A DNA stretch of 64,000 nt from JBHJGS01 sp050331575 (GCA_050331575.1 JBHJGS010000001.1:1-64000); one strand, 5' to 3'. Positions 44,432 to 53,848 are shown, counted from the stretch's first letter. Made by a program: numbers and translations. Notes: generated by a model not told the origin, from the sequence alone.

Positions 44432-44591
44432 GATGTCCTCGTCCGCCTGTCCAAGGTCAGAGTCTAGGAAGTCCTTAATACGGCGGCAAGCGGCACTGTA
44501 CGAGAAAGGCAGAAAGCGTTTTCAGGCGGTGCGGTTTAACAGCAAGTGTGGCAAGCCGTGCGTCACCATCCCGGTTGAAAGGACAGTGCCT

Positions 44592-45056
44592 ATGACCCGC
44601 CCGCCCTTGCCGCCGTTTGACGACGCCAGCGCTGCCCAAAAAACCCGGCTGGCCGAGGATGGCTGGAACAGCCGCAATCCCGAGGCAGTCGCTCAGGCCT
44701 ATGCGATCGACTGTCGCTGGCGCAATCGCGCGGAATTCATCACCGGGCGCGACCAGATTATCGCCTTCCTCACCCGCAAATGGGCGCGCGAGCTGGCGTA
44801 TCGGCTGATCAAGGAGGTCTGGACCTACAATGGCCACCGCATCGCCGTGCGCTTTGCCTATGAGTATCGCGACGATAGCGGCCACTGGTTCCGCGCCTAT
44901 GGCAATGAGAATTGGGAGTTCGGCGCGGACGGCCTCATGCGCCGGCGCATCGCCAGCATCAACGAGCACCCGATCGCCGAGACCGAGCGCAAATTCCACT
45001 GGCCGCTCGGCCGCCGGCCCGATGACCATCCCGGTCTCAGCGATCTGGGCCTTTAG
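44592..45056 (+). CDS. DUF1348 (NTF2-like) protein
   Basis: 154 aa. The DUF1348 pattern is DGWNSRNPEAVAQAYAIDCRWRNRAEFI (in part), REQI-like GRDQIIAFLTRKW and RFAYEYRDDSGHWFRAYGNENWEF (in part), a cone-shaped NTF2/SnoaL fold with a ligand cavity. No catalytic role is established for the family. It is divergent from gspE with 160 bp between; the PYP-phytochrome kinase starts 139 bp downstream. Confidence 0.87.
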   Translation: MTRPPLPPFDDASAAQKTRLAEDGWNSRNPEAVAQAYAIDCRWRNRAEFITGRDQIIAFLTRKWARELAYRLIKEVWTYNGHRIAVRFAYEYRDDSGHWFRAYGNENWEFGADGLMRRRIASINEHPIAETERKFHWPLGRRPDDHPGLSDLGL

Positions 45057-45195
45057 GGGACTGTTAAGGAGACGGTAGGCGCTTTGAACCCCTATGCGTT
45101 TGCGGCCTTGTCGCCCGGGCGGCGGAGACCTAAGGACTGTCGCAAATGTCAAACGGACTAGCGCCGGGCCGCGGGGCCCGCTGGAAGGGGCTGCA

Positions 45196-48100
45196 ATGCT
45201 GGTCGCGCCCAGTGATCTGATCGGCGACATCGATCTGGACGGCTGTACCGAGGCAGACCTGAATCGCCTGCCGATCGGCGTGATCAAGCTGGATGCCGAG
45301 GGCCGGGTGCTGTTCTATAACGAAGCCGAAGCCAAGCTGGCCTGCCGGGACGTGGATTGCGTCATCGGCCGGAATTTCTTCACCGAGGTGGCGCCATGTG
45401 CGCGGGTGCCGGCCTTCCAAGGCCGGTTCCAGGCCGGCGTATCCGCCGGGGCATTGAACGAACAGTTTCTGTTCAACTTCGACTTCGACATGCGCCCGGT
45501 GAAAGTCAGCGTGCAATTGCGCGATGCCGGCACACCCGGCGAATATTGGGTGCTGACCCATGTGGTCGATCGCTGCGACGCGGCACGCCCCGCACAGGAT
45601 CGCGACGCCGCGCGCGCGCCGGACTGTATCCAACCCAGTGGCGTGCTAATCATTGGCAATCTTGACACCGGCAGCGTCGTCGGCTGCAGCCACAATGTCA
45701 GGGATCTGCTGCGCGGAGACGCCGGTCCGCACCCGGGCGATGGACTTGCCGACTGGCTGCCGGAGGCGTTCTTGGCCCGAATGGCAGAGGCACAGGCGAG
45801 CCTGACCTCCGTGGTCGAAAGCACACTGCGTCTGACCGGCTGCCCCGATTGTCTACGCGTGCGCGCCACCGTGCGCGCGCCTCTGGCCTTCTTCGAACTG
45901 ACCGTGGCGGCTCCGCCCGGCACCGATCACGGGCCCGACGCCGCCGCTCTGGGCGAGATGATCGCTGCCCTGCGTCAGGCGCCAAGTCGGCAAGCCCTGT
46001 GCGACCGCATGGTGAAGCTGTTGGGCCCCGTCACCGGCTTCGATCGTCTGTTTCTTTGCGCCTTGGATGCCGAAGGCCATGGCCGGGTCGTGGCGGAATA
46101 CCGCTGTTCTGACCGACTGCCGGCGCTCGCGGGGCGCCATCTGCCGGCCGAGGATCTGGCGATGGCCTACGGTGCGCGCAACACGGACGCGGTGCAGCTG
46201 ACACCGAGCCGGGAGTATGGTCCGGTGCCGGTGACCCTGGCTGAGACCGCGACAGACGCCGCACGCGACCTGACCGGGCTGCACATCGCAGCGGTTCCGC
46301 CGGCGCAAACCCGGCTGCACCGGCAAATCGGCGTCAATGGCGCCCTGGCCGTGCCGTTGCGCGCCGGCACCAGGCCCTGGGGCCTTCTGATCGGCCATCA
46401 TCATGCGCCGCATCCCTTGTCGCCGGCGACGCAACGGGCGGTCAGCGCCCTCGCAGACGCCTTTTGCGGCTTCATGGAGGGGCTGGAAGCGCGCGAGCAA
46501 AGGCGCCGCCGACGCGCCGGCCGTGGGGTTGTCATGGCGCTGTTGGAAGCGCTCAGCGCCACTGAAGACATCATGGCCGCAGGCCTGGCCGGGCCGCCGA
46601 GCCTGCTGGATCTGTTCGACAGCTGCGGTGCCGCCCTGATCATCGACGACCAGCTGCATCTGTTGGGACGCTGCCCGCCCGCGGGCTTGATCCGCGCGCT
46701 GATCGACCATGCCGCCGCTCACCAGGCGGAGCATCTGTGGCACAGCACCTGCCTGGCCCGGCACCTGCCGGCCTTTGGGGCCTATCGCGCCATGGCCAGC
46801 GGCGCCATCGCGGCCTTTCCAGCGCCGGACAGCGGCACCGCGGTGATCTGGTTTTTGCCGGAGCGGGTGATGACCCGGGCCTGGGCCGGACGCCCCTACA
46901 CCGCCGGCGGCCAGGCCGAAGACTGGCTGGAAGTGACCGAGGGGATGAGCGCACCGGTGGAAGAGGCCATGCTGGATATGTGCGAGGAGGTCCGCTTGGC
47001 ACTGGGCGAGTTCCTGGTGCGGCGGGGCGAGCGGCTCGCCCGCCTGGCCGAGGAATTGGCCGCCGGCCGCGCGCGCCTGGCGTCCCTGCTGGACAGCATG
47101 GTCGAAGCGGTGCTCGGCTGCGACACCACAGGTGGCATCGTCAGCGCCAATGCCGGGGCAGCGCGGCTGTTCGGCACGGCGGTGGGGAAGCTCATCGGCG
47201 GCGCCTTGAGCGACTGGTTTGCGGCGGAAGACCAGGCGGCCTTGCAGGCGCTGATCCATGCGGGCGACGGCGAAGTGGTGCGCCTGCGTGTCCGCCGCGA
47301 GGATGGCAAGGTCCTGCCCGTCGATGTCACCATCGGTCAATGGCATGACCGGGATGAGCGCAATCTGGTCGCCGTCTTGCGCGACCAGGGTGAGAAAGTG
47401 CGCCTGGAACAACGTGCGGCGCAGCAGAGTAAGCTGGAAGCTCTTGGCCAATTGGCCGGTAGCGTCGCCCACGATTTCAACAATTTCCTGTCGATCGTTT
47501 CCGGGAATCTGGAGCTTGCCCAGATGCAGGTTGACGATCAGGCCGTGTTGGAGCGGTTGCAGGCAGCCCGCCATGCGGTGCGCCGCGGGTCAGAACTGAC
47601 CGATCGGCTTTTGGCCTTGGTCAAGCGCGCGCCGACGGTGCAAAAGGTCCAGGATCTGGCGGCGGTGATCCGTGCGGCAGAACCGCTGCTGCAAACCACT
47701 CTGGGCCCCCAAGTCAGCCTGGTGCTTGCGCTGCCGCCGAGCCCCTGTTGGGCCGCGGTGGAAACCGGCCAACTGGAAAATGTGCTGATCAATCTGTTGA
47801 ACAATGCCCGGGATGCCATGCCCGATGGCGGCAAGGTGCAGGTCGCGCTGGACCAATCAGGTGGGCGGGCGGTCTTGTCGGTCACCGATACCGGCAGCGG
47901 CATGAGCCCGGAAGTGGCGGCACGCGCGCTTGATCCCTTTTTCACCACCAAACCGACCGGCAAAGGCACCGGCTTGGGCCTGACCACCTTGAACGAATTG
48001 GCCCAAAGTGCTGGCGGCGAGGTCAAGATCGATACGGAACCGGGCCGCGGCACAACCATTCTGCTGAGCCTGCCGCAGGCCGCTCCCGAGGCCGCCGCCG

Positions 48101-48471
48101 CCGCGCCGGCACCTGCCGACCCGCGCCTGTTGCTGGTCGAGGATATGGCGCCCTTGCGCCGGGTCATCGCGGATTTGCTGACCCATGCCGGCTATGCGGT
48201 GACCGAGGCCGCCAGTAGCCGGGAGGCGTTAAGGCTGTTGCGCCAGGACGGCCCGTTCGATCTACTGCTGACCGACATCTTGTTGGGGGACGCCGACCGC
48301 GGCGACCGGCTGGCGCTGACCGCGCTGGCGGAACAGCGGGTTGCCCGCGCGGTCTGCATAACCGGCGATGACAGCGTGTTGGCGGACGCGGCCTTGCCGC
48401 CAGACGTGCCGGTTCTGCGCAAACCCTTCAAACTTGACGCGTTTTTGGCCCATGTTCGCCGTCCACAATAA
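45196..48471 (+). CDS. PYP-phytochrome hybrid sensor histidine kinase (Ppr-like)
   Basis: 1091 aa soluble dual photoreceptor kinase. Residues ~1-125 form a photoactive yellow protein domain: Y41, E45, R51 and C68 (in NFFTEVAPC) align with PYP Y42, E46, R52 and C69, the p-coumarate pocket. Then come phytochrome PAS (IQPSG at 145-149), GAF (~265-425: GHG 294-296, PAEDL 317-321, GLLIGHHH 396-403) and PHY (~430-620). After these are a PAS domain (~630-735), HisKA with H759 (AHDFNN), an ATPase domain (NLLNNARDAM, DTGSGM, GKGTGLGL) and a receiver (~976-1091, D1027, K1076). Possible biliverdin cysteines are C127 or C144. Odd points: PYP T50 is Ala49, and the GAF His (H260 of DrBphP) appears to be Gln371. 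GGAAGGGG sets the start. Confidence 0.82.
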   Translation: MLVAPSDLIGDIDLDGCTEADLNRLPIGVIKLDAEGRVLFYNEAEAKLACRDVDCVIGRNFFTEVAPCARVPAFQGRFQAGVSAGALNEQFLFNFDFDMRPVKVSVQLRDAGTPGEYWVLTHVVDRCDAARPAQDRDAARAPDCIQPSGVLIIGNLDTGSVVGCSHNVRDLLRGDAGPHPGDGLADWLPEAFLARMAEAQASLTSVVESTLRLTGCPDCLRVRATVRAPLAFFELTVAAPPGTDHGPDAAALGEMIAALRQAPSRQALCDRMVKLLGPVTGFDRLFLCALDAEGHGRVVAEYRCSDRLPALAGRHLPAEDLAMAYGARNTDAVQLTPSREYGPVPVTLAETATDAARDLTGLHIAAVPPAQTRLHRQIGVNGALAVPLRAGTRPWGLLIGHHHAPHPLSPATQRAVSALADAFCGFMEGLEAREQRRRRRAGRGVVMALLEALSATEDIMAAGLAGPPSLLDLFDSCGAALIIDDQLHLLGRCPPAGLIRALIDHAAAHQAEHLWHSTCLARHLPAFGAYRAMASGAIAAFPAPDSGTAVIWFLPERVMTRAWAGRPYTAGGQAEDWLEVTEGMSAPVEEAMLDMCEEVRLALGEFLVRRGERLARLAEELAAGRARLASLLDSMVEAVLGCDTTGGIVSANAGAARLFGTAVGKLIGGALSDWFAAEDQAALQALIHAGDGEVVRLRVRREDGKVLPVDVTIGQWHDRDERNLVAVLRDQGEKVRLEQRAAQQSKLEALGQLAGSVAHDFNNFLSIVSGNLELAQMQVDDQAVLERLQAARHAVRRGSELTDRLLALVKRAPTVQKVQDLAAVIRAAEPLLQTTLGPQVSLVLALPPSPCWAAVETGQLENVLINLLNNARDAMPDGGKVQVALDQSGGRAVLSVTDTGSGMSPEVAARALDPFFTTKPTGKGTGLGLTTLNELAQSAGGEVKIDTEPGRGTTILLSLPQAAPEAAAAAPAPADPRLLLVEDMAPLRRVIADLLTHAGYAVTEAASSREALRLLRQDGPFDLLLTDILLGDADRGDRLALTALAEQRVARAVCITGDDSVLADAALPPDVPVLRKPFKLDAFLAHVRRPQ

Positions 48472-48630
48472 GCCCGCTGTGGCGCGCATGCGCAGAATCG
48501 CCGCAAATTTTCACAAAATCGTAAGAATATGCCACTTATTGGTGATGAGCGCCGCTTTCGCGTTGCAAGTGTGAATTTGCGATCTTACGCTGGCGCGATC
48601 GGCTGGGTATACATTAGATTGCTGTGGGAC

Positions 48631-49422
48631 ATGGGGGCAATTGCAGGTCAACGTCCAGCAGAAATCCTGCTGGTTGATGATGAGCTGGCCTTGCGCGACG
48701 TGGTGCGGTCGGCTCTGGAACAAGCGCGCTTCGCGGTCCATGAAGCCGGAAGTCTTACGCAAATGTGGCAGCTGCTGAAACAGCGGCCGGCCACCAACCT
48801 CATCCTTTTGGATCTGAACTTGCCGGATGGCGACGCGCTGTCGATTGCTGCGAGTTTGCGCGAACGCTTCGAGGGCGGTGTGATCGTGATCACGGGGCGC
48901 AGCGACCCGGTCGACCGGATCGTCGGCCTGGAGACCGGCGCAGACGATTATCTGGCCAAGCCGCTGGATTTGCGCGAACTGATCGCCCGCGTCCGCAGTG
49001 TGCTGCGCCGGGTCGGCGGGCTGGATCGCGGCCGGTCGCATTCGGTCTATCGGTTCGACCGCTGGACCTATGATGCTGCCGCTTGGCGGTTGAGCCATGA
49101 TGAAGACGGCGATGTGGCGTTGACGCAATATGAGGCGGCCTTGCTGCGGCTGTTCCTGGAAAGCAATGGGCAGACGCTCAGCCGCTCCTTCCTGGCGCAA
49201 TCCCTGGGCGGACGCCCGCACGAGCCGCAGGATCGCAGCATTGACAATCTGGTCAGCCGGCTGCGCAAGAAGCTGGCGCGGGATCCGCAGACCGGTCGGC
49301 GTATCCGCGCCGTTCGCGGCATCGGCTACCAAATGGTCGGCGAGATTCAGAGCCTGCCCGATGCTGCGGCCATCAGGGCGGCCGGCGCAGCGCAGGCCGA
49401 AGCGCTAGCCGTCCGACACTAG
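48631..49422 (+). CDS. OmpR/PhoB-family response regulator
   Basis: 263 aa. Receiver with acidic pair D16-D17, phospho-acceptor D61, T88 and K110, followed by a winged-helix DNA-binding domain (about 150-240: LTQYEAALLRLFLESNGQTLSR in part, SIDNLVSRLRKKLARDP, IRAVRGIGYQM). The start MGAIAGQRP at 48631 fits the receiver fold; 48529 would add unrelated residues. It lies 160 bp after the PYP-phytochrome kinase on the same strand, so it is a candidate partner. Its 3' end overlaps the convergent transporter gene by 18 bp. Confidence 0.88.
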   Translation: MGAIAGQRPAEILLVDDELALRDVVRSALEQARFAVHEAGSLTQMWQLLKQRPATNLILLDLNLPDGDALSIAASLRERFEGGVIVITGRSDPVDRIVGLETGADDYLAKPLDLRELIARVRSVLRRVGGLDRGRSHSVYRFDRWTYDAAAWRLSHDEDGDVALTQYEAALLRLFLESNGQTLSRSFLAQSLGGRPHEPQDRSIDNLVSRLRKKLARDPQTGRRIRAVRGIGYQMVGEIQSLPDAAAIRAAGAAQAEALAVRH

Positions 49423-49842
49423 AGCGGTATCCGGCTGCGGCAGCAGGCGGTAGCCGATCATGCCGGTCAGCATGGCGGCGAAGAAGATCGCCACGTCGGG
49501 CCGGCCGGTGCCCAGGGCGGCGATGGCCGGGCCTGGGCACAGCCCGGCCAGGCCCCAGCCCAGCCCGAACAGCACCGACCCACCGATCAGCCGAGCATCG
49601 ATCGCCTGCGTGCTCGGCACCTGAAAGCTCCCGCCCGCAAGCGGCCGGCGGCGCCGCCACACCAGCCGGTAGCCGATCGCCGTCACCGCAAGCGCTGAGG
49701 CCATGACCAGAGCCAGGCTGGGATCCCAGGCGCCGGTGATATCCAAGAATGCCAGAACCTTGGCCGGGTTGATCATCTGCGAAACGGTCAGGCCCAAGCC
49801 GAAGATCAGGCCGATTGCGTAAGCCGTTAAGACCTGTTTCAC
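49405..49842 (-). CDS. YeeE/YedE-type transporter half, DUF6691-like
   Basis: 145 aa with four membrane helices. It contains GLIFGLGLTVSQMINPAKVLAFLDI (in part) and GLGWGLAGLCPGPAIAALG, the LCPGP cysteine motif of the YeeE/TsuA thiosulfate-channel family. Starts at GTG 49842 with GGAGG seven bases upstream, overlapping the partner gene stop by 4 bp. It likely forms one half of a split sulfur-compound uptake protein. Confidence 0.85.
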   Translation of the reverse strand: MKQVLTAYAIGLIFGLGLTVSQMINPAKVLAFLDITGAWDPSLALVMASALAVTAIGYRLVWRRRRPLAGGSFQVPSTQAIDARLIGGSVLFGLGWGLAGLCPGPAIAALGTGRPDVAIFFAAMLTGMIGYRLLPQPDTALVSDG

Positions 49843-50279
49843 AACCCACCTCCGGCGCCATGGCGAACCCCATAGACGGTGGCCACGGCCGTCGCCATGA
49901 AGACGAGCGTGGCAAGGATGGAGCGGGTCGACAATCGGCTGATCCCGCAAACGCCATGGCCGCTGGTACAGCCGCTGCCCAAGCGAGTGCCGAGCCCGAC
50001 GAGCAGCCCGGCGACAATCAGCAGCACGGGAGACTGAGGCATGGTGATCTGCGGCAGACCGCCCGTGGCGACACCGACAATCAAGGGGGCGGTGATCAGG
50101 CCCAACACAAAAGCCAGCCGCCAGGCGCGGTCAGCGCCCGGGGCAGCCCCCGCCAACCCGCCCAAGATCCCGCTGATCCCGGCGATTCGGCCATGCACAA
50201 GCATCAGCAGAACCGCGGATACACCGATCAGCGCCCCACCAATCAGCGCCGATACAGGGGTAAACTCCGTCACCATCAT
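49839..50279 (-). CDS. YeeE/YedE-family transporter half
   Basis: 146 aa with four membrane helices. GTRLGSGCTSGHGVCGISRLS carries the conserved CxSGHGxCG cysteines that bind thiosulfate in TsuA. GGGAGAG precedes the ATGATG at 50279. Together with the coupled downstream gene it makes up the two halves normally fused in YeeE. Substrate (thiosulfate or related) inferred from family. Confidence 0.85.
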   Translation of the reverse strand: MMVTEFTPVSALIGGALIGVSAVLLMLVHGRIAGISGILGGLAGAAPGADRAWRLAFVLGLITAPLIVGVATGGLPQITMPQSPVLLIVAGLLVGLGTRLGSGCTSGHGVCGISRLSTRSILATLVFMATAVATVYGVRHGAGGGL

Positions 50280-50385
50280 GCTCTCCCGGATGCGGCCATT
50301 CACGCGGGGAAAGCTAGTCCGCGTCCTATCAATTGTCAATTAGCGATAACGTAATTTGGCGGGCCTCCGCGGGCTGCCGCATGGC

Positions 50386-50471
50386 CTAGGGCATTATCCG
50401 GTCAATCGCGATCGCGGTTGATCAGAGGAAAATGCCCGCTCTTTAAGGGGGCGATCCACTTAATGCTCTAA
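50386..50471. repeat. Dispersed palindromic element, copy D
   Basis: CTAGGGCATTATCC at the left (50386) and its imperfect complement CTTAATGCTCTA at the right (to ~50470) form inverted ends. The core TCAATCGCGATCGCGGTTGA (50402-50421) is palindromic with one mismatch. It lies between the chemoreceptor 3' end and the YeeE pair. Confidence 0.7.
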
Positions 50472-50503
50472 TAAAATGCCCGGCCGGGCCAGGGCCACGC
50501 GCT

Positions 50504-52561
50504 CTAAACCGCCTGCACCTTGCCCAGAAACGCCTCAACATCGTGTCGCAGGCTTTTGCTGAGCTCGGACAATTGGTCAGCGGCCGTGCGAACCTGGTTG
50601 GACGCTTCGGAAGATTGGCTTGCCTCGCGATTGACCTCGCGGATTTCGCGATTAACCTCTTCAGCGCCTTGATGCGCCACCTCGATGCCTCGGCGGGTTT
50701 CGCCGGTGGTGACATCCTGCTCCTCACATGCCGCAGCGATGCCCCCCATATGGCCGCTGACTTGTTCGATGGAGCTCTTGATGTGGGTCATGGCGCTGAC
50801 GCTTGACTGCACGCCGGAGCGCATCGCCGCGACATGGGTGGCGACCTGTTCGGTGGCCTTGGCGGTCTGCTGCGCCAGCGACTTGACCTCTGCGGCGACC
50901 ACCGCGAAGCCGCGACCGGCCTCGCCGGCGCGCGCCGCCTCGATGGTGGCATTCAGCGCCAAGAGATTGGTCTGTTCCGCGACCGCCTCGATCAGTTGGA
51001 TCACCTCGCCGACCTTGCCGGCAGTTTCGGTCAGGCGGCCCATCGACACCGCGCCGTCTTCAGAGGCTTGGACCGCATCCTGGCACAACGCGCTGGTCTG
51101 GCTGACCTGACGATTGACCTCGCCGATGGCCCGGGTGAATTCATTCACCGCCTCGCTGATGATGCGCACGCTTTCGTGCATGGTGTCGGACGCCTGTACC
51201 AGAGAGGTGGAGCGCCGACCGGTGGATTCGGCCGCGGTCACCATGGTGTCCGAGCACTGGCCCATCTCCGCCAGCCGCTGCTCTTGCAGGCGCAGGCTGC
51301 CTTCGACCTTCTGGCGGAACATCTCGATCAAGTCGGCCATCTGTTGGGCCTTGCGCGCCCGCTCCTGATTGGCGCGCGCCTCCGCTGCCAGCGCTTCGCG
51401 CTCCTCTGCGGCCTGGCGTTCCGCCGCTTCCTTTTCCTGCTGCGCCGCTTGGGCCTGATGCTGTTGCGCTTCGCGTTCCAGGCGCAGCCGCTCAGCGGCC
51501 TTGTCGCGCAGATTGGCGATGGCACGCGACACGCTGCCCAGCTCGTCCTTGAAGCGGGTGCCGGGCTCCTCGGTTTCGAACCGGCCGTCGGCGATCTGAT
51601 TGACCGCGACCTCCAACCGCTGCACCGGGCCCACGGTGCCTTTCACGACGACATAAGAGCCAATGAGCACGAACAGGATGGTCAGCAGTGAAATGCCCCA
51701 GCTCAGACGGTTCGCCAACGCTGCAACGGCGCGAGCATCCGCCCGGGCTTCCTCATTGGCGCGTTCTGCCAATTGCTCGATCTGCGCGAAGGGCTCTGCA
51801 GCGCGTTCATAAATTCCGTCCAGGCGCGTCACTTCCCGTTCGAATGCCAAGCGCTCGTCGGCATAGGTCATGAACGAGGTGACATAATTCTTCAGATGGC
51901 CCTCGATTTCAGCCTTCACGTCCGGCGGCAGCGGTGCGCCGGCGAAGATCTCGCGAAAGCGGGCGGCGCGCTGATCGTGGCGGTCAAGATATTTGGTGTC
52001 CAACCGGGCAATGAAGTCCTTTTCATGCCGGCGCATCAGCAGCATGAGGATTTCCAGATCCTTGTTGGTATTGACCTTCAACGCATCTTCGATGGCATGC
52101 ACCGAGGCGCGCAGGGCGCCCTCCAATCCGCTGTCCGCATCCAGGCCGATATTGATGCGGAAGCGCGAAACGGTTGCAAACTGGCTTTGGTGCTCGGCAT
52201 AGACCGTGTCCAGTGCCGTTAGGTCTGCCAGCGCCGCCTCTGGCAGCTTGGCGCGCAGATCCGTCAAAAGCGCCATGACCTCGCTGGACAATCGGTCATA
52301 GGCCTCAGCAAACGCCGCATCGCGCTTCAGCAAGAAATCCTTCTCTGCCTGGCGCAGGCTCAAGCCTTTCAACTCCGCCAGCCGCACCTCCGACAGAAGT
52401 TCAGCGGCTTGGTTGGCCACGCGGGCGGCGGACTGCTGCATCGCCGCGGTCACATTGTTGATCGCCAGCAACATCACCAGCGTGATGACGGACACAACGG
52501 CAAGGCCGCCGACCCGGAAGAGTATCGAAATATTGCGGATGCGTTCGACGATGCCGGTCAT
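50504..52561 (-). CDS. Methyl-accepting chemotaxis protein with helical sensor
   Basis: 685 aa. N-terminal membrane helix (about 10-35), a long helical periplasmic sensor (about 40-280, with LRQAEKDFLLKRDAAF and LLMRRHEKDFI, like helical-bimodular domains), second helix (about 285-305), HAMP (about 307-360), a coiled coil rich in Ala/Glu/Gln, then the signalling domain with EQTNLLALNATIEAARAGEA. It reports a ligand to CheA/CheW. Start MTGIVERIRN at 52561. An inverted repeat TTAAGC-N6-GCTTAA lies upstream at 52642-52659. Confidence 0.92.
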   Translation of the reverse strand: MTGIVERIRNISILFRVGGLAVVSVITLVMLLAINNVTAAMQQSAARVANQAAELLSEVRLAELKGLSLRQAEKDFLLKRDAAFAEAYDRLSSEVMALLTDLRAKLPEAALADLTALDTVYAEHQSQFATVSRFRINIGLDADSGLEGALRASVHAIEDALKVNTNKDLEILMLLMRRHEKDFIARLDTKYLDRHDQRAARFREIFAGAPLPPDVKAEIEGHLKNYVTSFMTYADERLAFEREVTRLDGIYERAAEPFAQIEQLAERANEEARADARAVAALANRLSWGISLLTILFVLIGSYVVVKGTVGPVQRLEVAVNQIADGRFETEEPGTRFKDELGSVSRAIANLRDKAAERLRLEREAQQHQAQAAQQEKEAAERQAAEEREALAAEARANQERARKAQQMADLIEMFRQKVEGSLRLQEQRLAEMGQCSDTMVTAAESTGRRSTSLVQASDTMHESVRIISEAVNEFTRAIGEVNRQVSQTSALCQDAVQASEDGAVSMGRLTETAGKVGEVIQLIEAVAEQTNLLALNATIEAARAGEAGRGFAVVAAEVKSLAQQTAKATEQVATHVAAMRSGVQSSVSAMTHIKSSIEQVSGHMGGIAAACEEQDVTTGETRRGIEVAHQGAEEVNREIREVNREASQSSEASNQVRTAADQLSELSKSLRHDVEAFLGKVQAV

Positions 52562-52714
52562 GACCCCTGTCCCTTTTCGCAAGGCAAGCGGGTGGCCGTT
52601 TCAGGCGTATGGAGCAGACGGCCACTGCCGGGATCGGAGGTTTAAGCACGGCGGCTTAAGTAAATGTGGCAGACAAAGTGAACTTTCAGTGAAAGCGCGT
52701 GAGCGCCATGTCCT

Positions 52715-53374
52715 TTAGCGAGCCGCCGGATAGCGCAGCCGCCCAAGGAATCGCGACAAAGACGGCATCGCCTCCCCGGCCTTCATCACCCGACCCTTGG
52801 CCTTCTCGAACTGCATCACATTTTCGATACGGCGGTCCAGAAACGCCCGGGTGCGGGCCATCTGTGGGTCTGGATCTGAAAGCCACACCAGCAAAGTGGA
52901 ACTGTATACGCCGCTCAAGATCGCGCGCTTGGTGTACCAATTATAGTCCGTGCTGGTATCGCCGATCGCTCGCCAGATCGTATCGGCAGTGCGCCAGAGA
53001 ATGCGCGCGGACAAAGCCGGTCGCTGCATCAGATAGCCAGCCACCCAGCTGGCGGCTTCCCTGTGCTCGGCTGCCCCCTGGAGCCGAAGCTGCACCGCCC
53101 AGCTGACCTTCTGGCGGATCTTCATGTTGGCCAGCTTGTATGGGGTCATCGCCTCGGTCATCTTGCGGTCGGCTTCCTGGCAATAAAGATCGACCGCCTC
53201 GTCCATGCCACCGGGAAAGGCCAGTTCGGCCATTTTCTTTGGCAGATCCAGCTCTTGCGCCGCCCGGGCGAAGGCACGCCAAGTGACACCATCAAACGGG
53301 ATGTGCGCCAAGGCGGCTTGCAACAGCGGCACGCGCCAGTCCTCGGGGCTCCAGTCGTTCGCGCTGCGGGTCAT
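52715..53374 (-). CDS. COQ9-family ubiquinone biosynthesis protein
   Basis: 219 aa. A TetR-like helical fold with WTLRAFA-type helix, and the COQ9 signature NWYTKRAILSGVYSSTLLVWLSD (in part). COQ9 binds isoprenoid lipid and supports COQ7 in ubiquinone synthesis. AGGAGGGGAC precedes ATG 53374. It is divergent from rpsU, an arrangement common in Alphaproteobacteria. Confidence 0.9.
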   Translation of the reverse strand: MTRSANDWSPEDWRVPLLQAALAHIPFDGVTWRAFARAAQELDLPKKMAELAFPGGMDEAVDLYCQEADRKMTEAMTPYKLANMKIRQKVSWAVQLRLQGAAEHREAASWVAGYLMQRPALSARILWRTADTIWRAIGDTSTDYNWYTKRAILSGVYSSTLLVWLSDPDPQMARTRAFLDRRIENVMQFEKAKGRVMKAGEAMPSLSRFLGRLRYPAAR

Positions 53375-53597
53375 GGCACAGTCCCCTCCTATTGACCTCG
53401 GCCGGGCTTCAAATGACCGCTGCAATGCGCTATCATACGCCAAAGATGAGCGGGAAGATCAAGGGTGAGGGGCTGCGTGCGGCGCGGTCACGAACCTGTT
53501 TTTCCCGCGTTTTGGCTTTGCCTCATGCAGAAATGCTGCTATGGGGCGCGGGTTATCCAGTCTTTAGGTTGATGCACAGGAAGGAGAGAGCCGCTCG

Positions 53598-53810
53598 ATG
53601 CAGGTGGTTGTTCGGGACAATAATGTGGACCAGGCGCTGCGCGCGCTGAAAAAGAAATTGCAGCGCGAAGGCGTCTATCGCGAGATGAAGCTCCGCCGCT
53701 TCTACGAAAAGCCCTCGGAGAAGAAGGCACGGGAACAGGCCGCTGCCGTGCGCCGGGCCCGCAAGCTGGAGCGAAAGCGCGCCGAACGCGACGGTCTGGT
53801 CCGCCGCTGA
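53598..53810 (+). CDS. rpsU: 30S ribosomal protein S21
   Basis: 70 aa, highly basic. MQVVVRDNNVDQALRALKKK, then REMKLRRFYEKPSEKKARE and a basic tail, full family match. It helps initiation on the 30S subunit near the anti-Shine-Dalgarno. AAGGAGAG precedes the ATG. A strong terminator follows at 53849. Confidence 0.97.
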   Translation: MQVVVRDNNVDQALRALKKKLQREGVYREMKLRRFYEKPSEKKAREQAAAVRRARKLERKRAERDGLVRR

Positions 53811-53848
53811 TCCGTCCCGGGCTGCGTCTGCGGCTCGCCGATTGGAAC

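Noticed and set aside
52642..52659. CtrA-type site (TTAA-N7-TTAA) upstream of the chemoreceptor
   Set aside because: The two TTAA are separated by 10 bases, not 7; it is just an inverted repeat.
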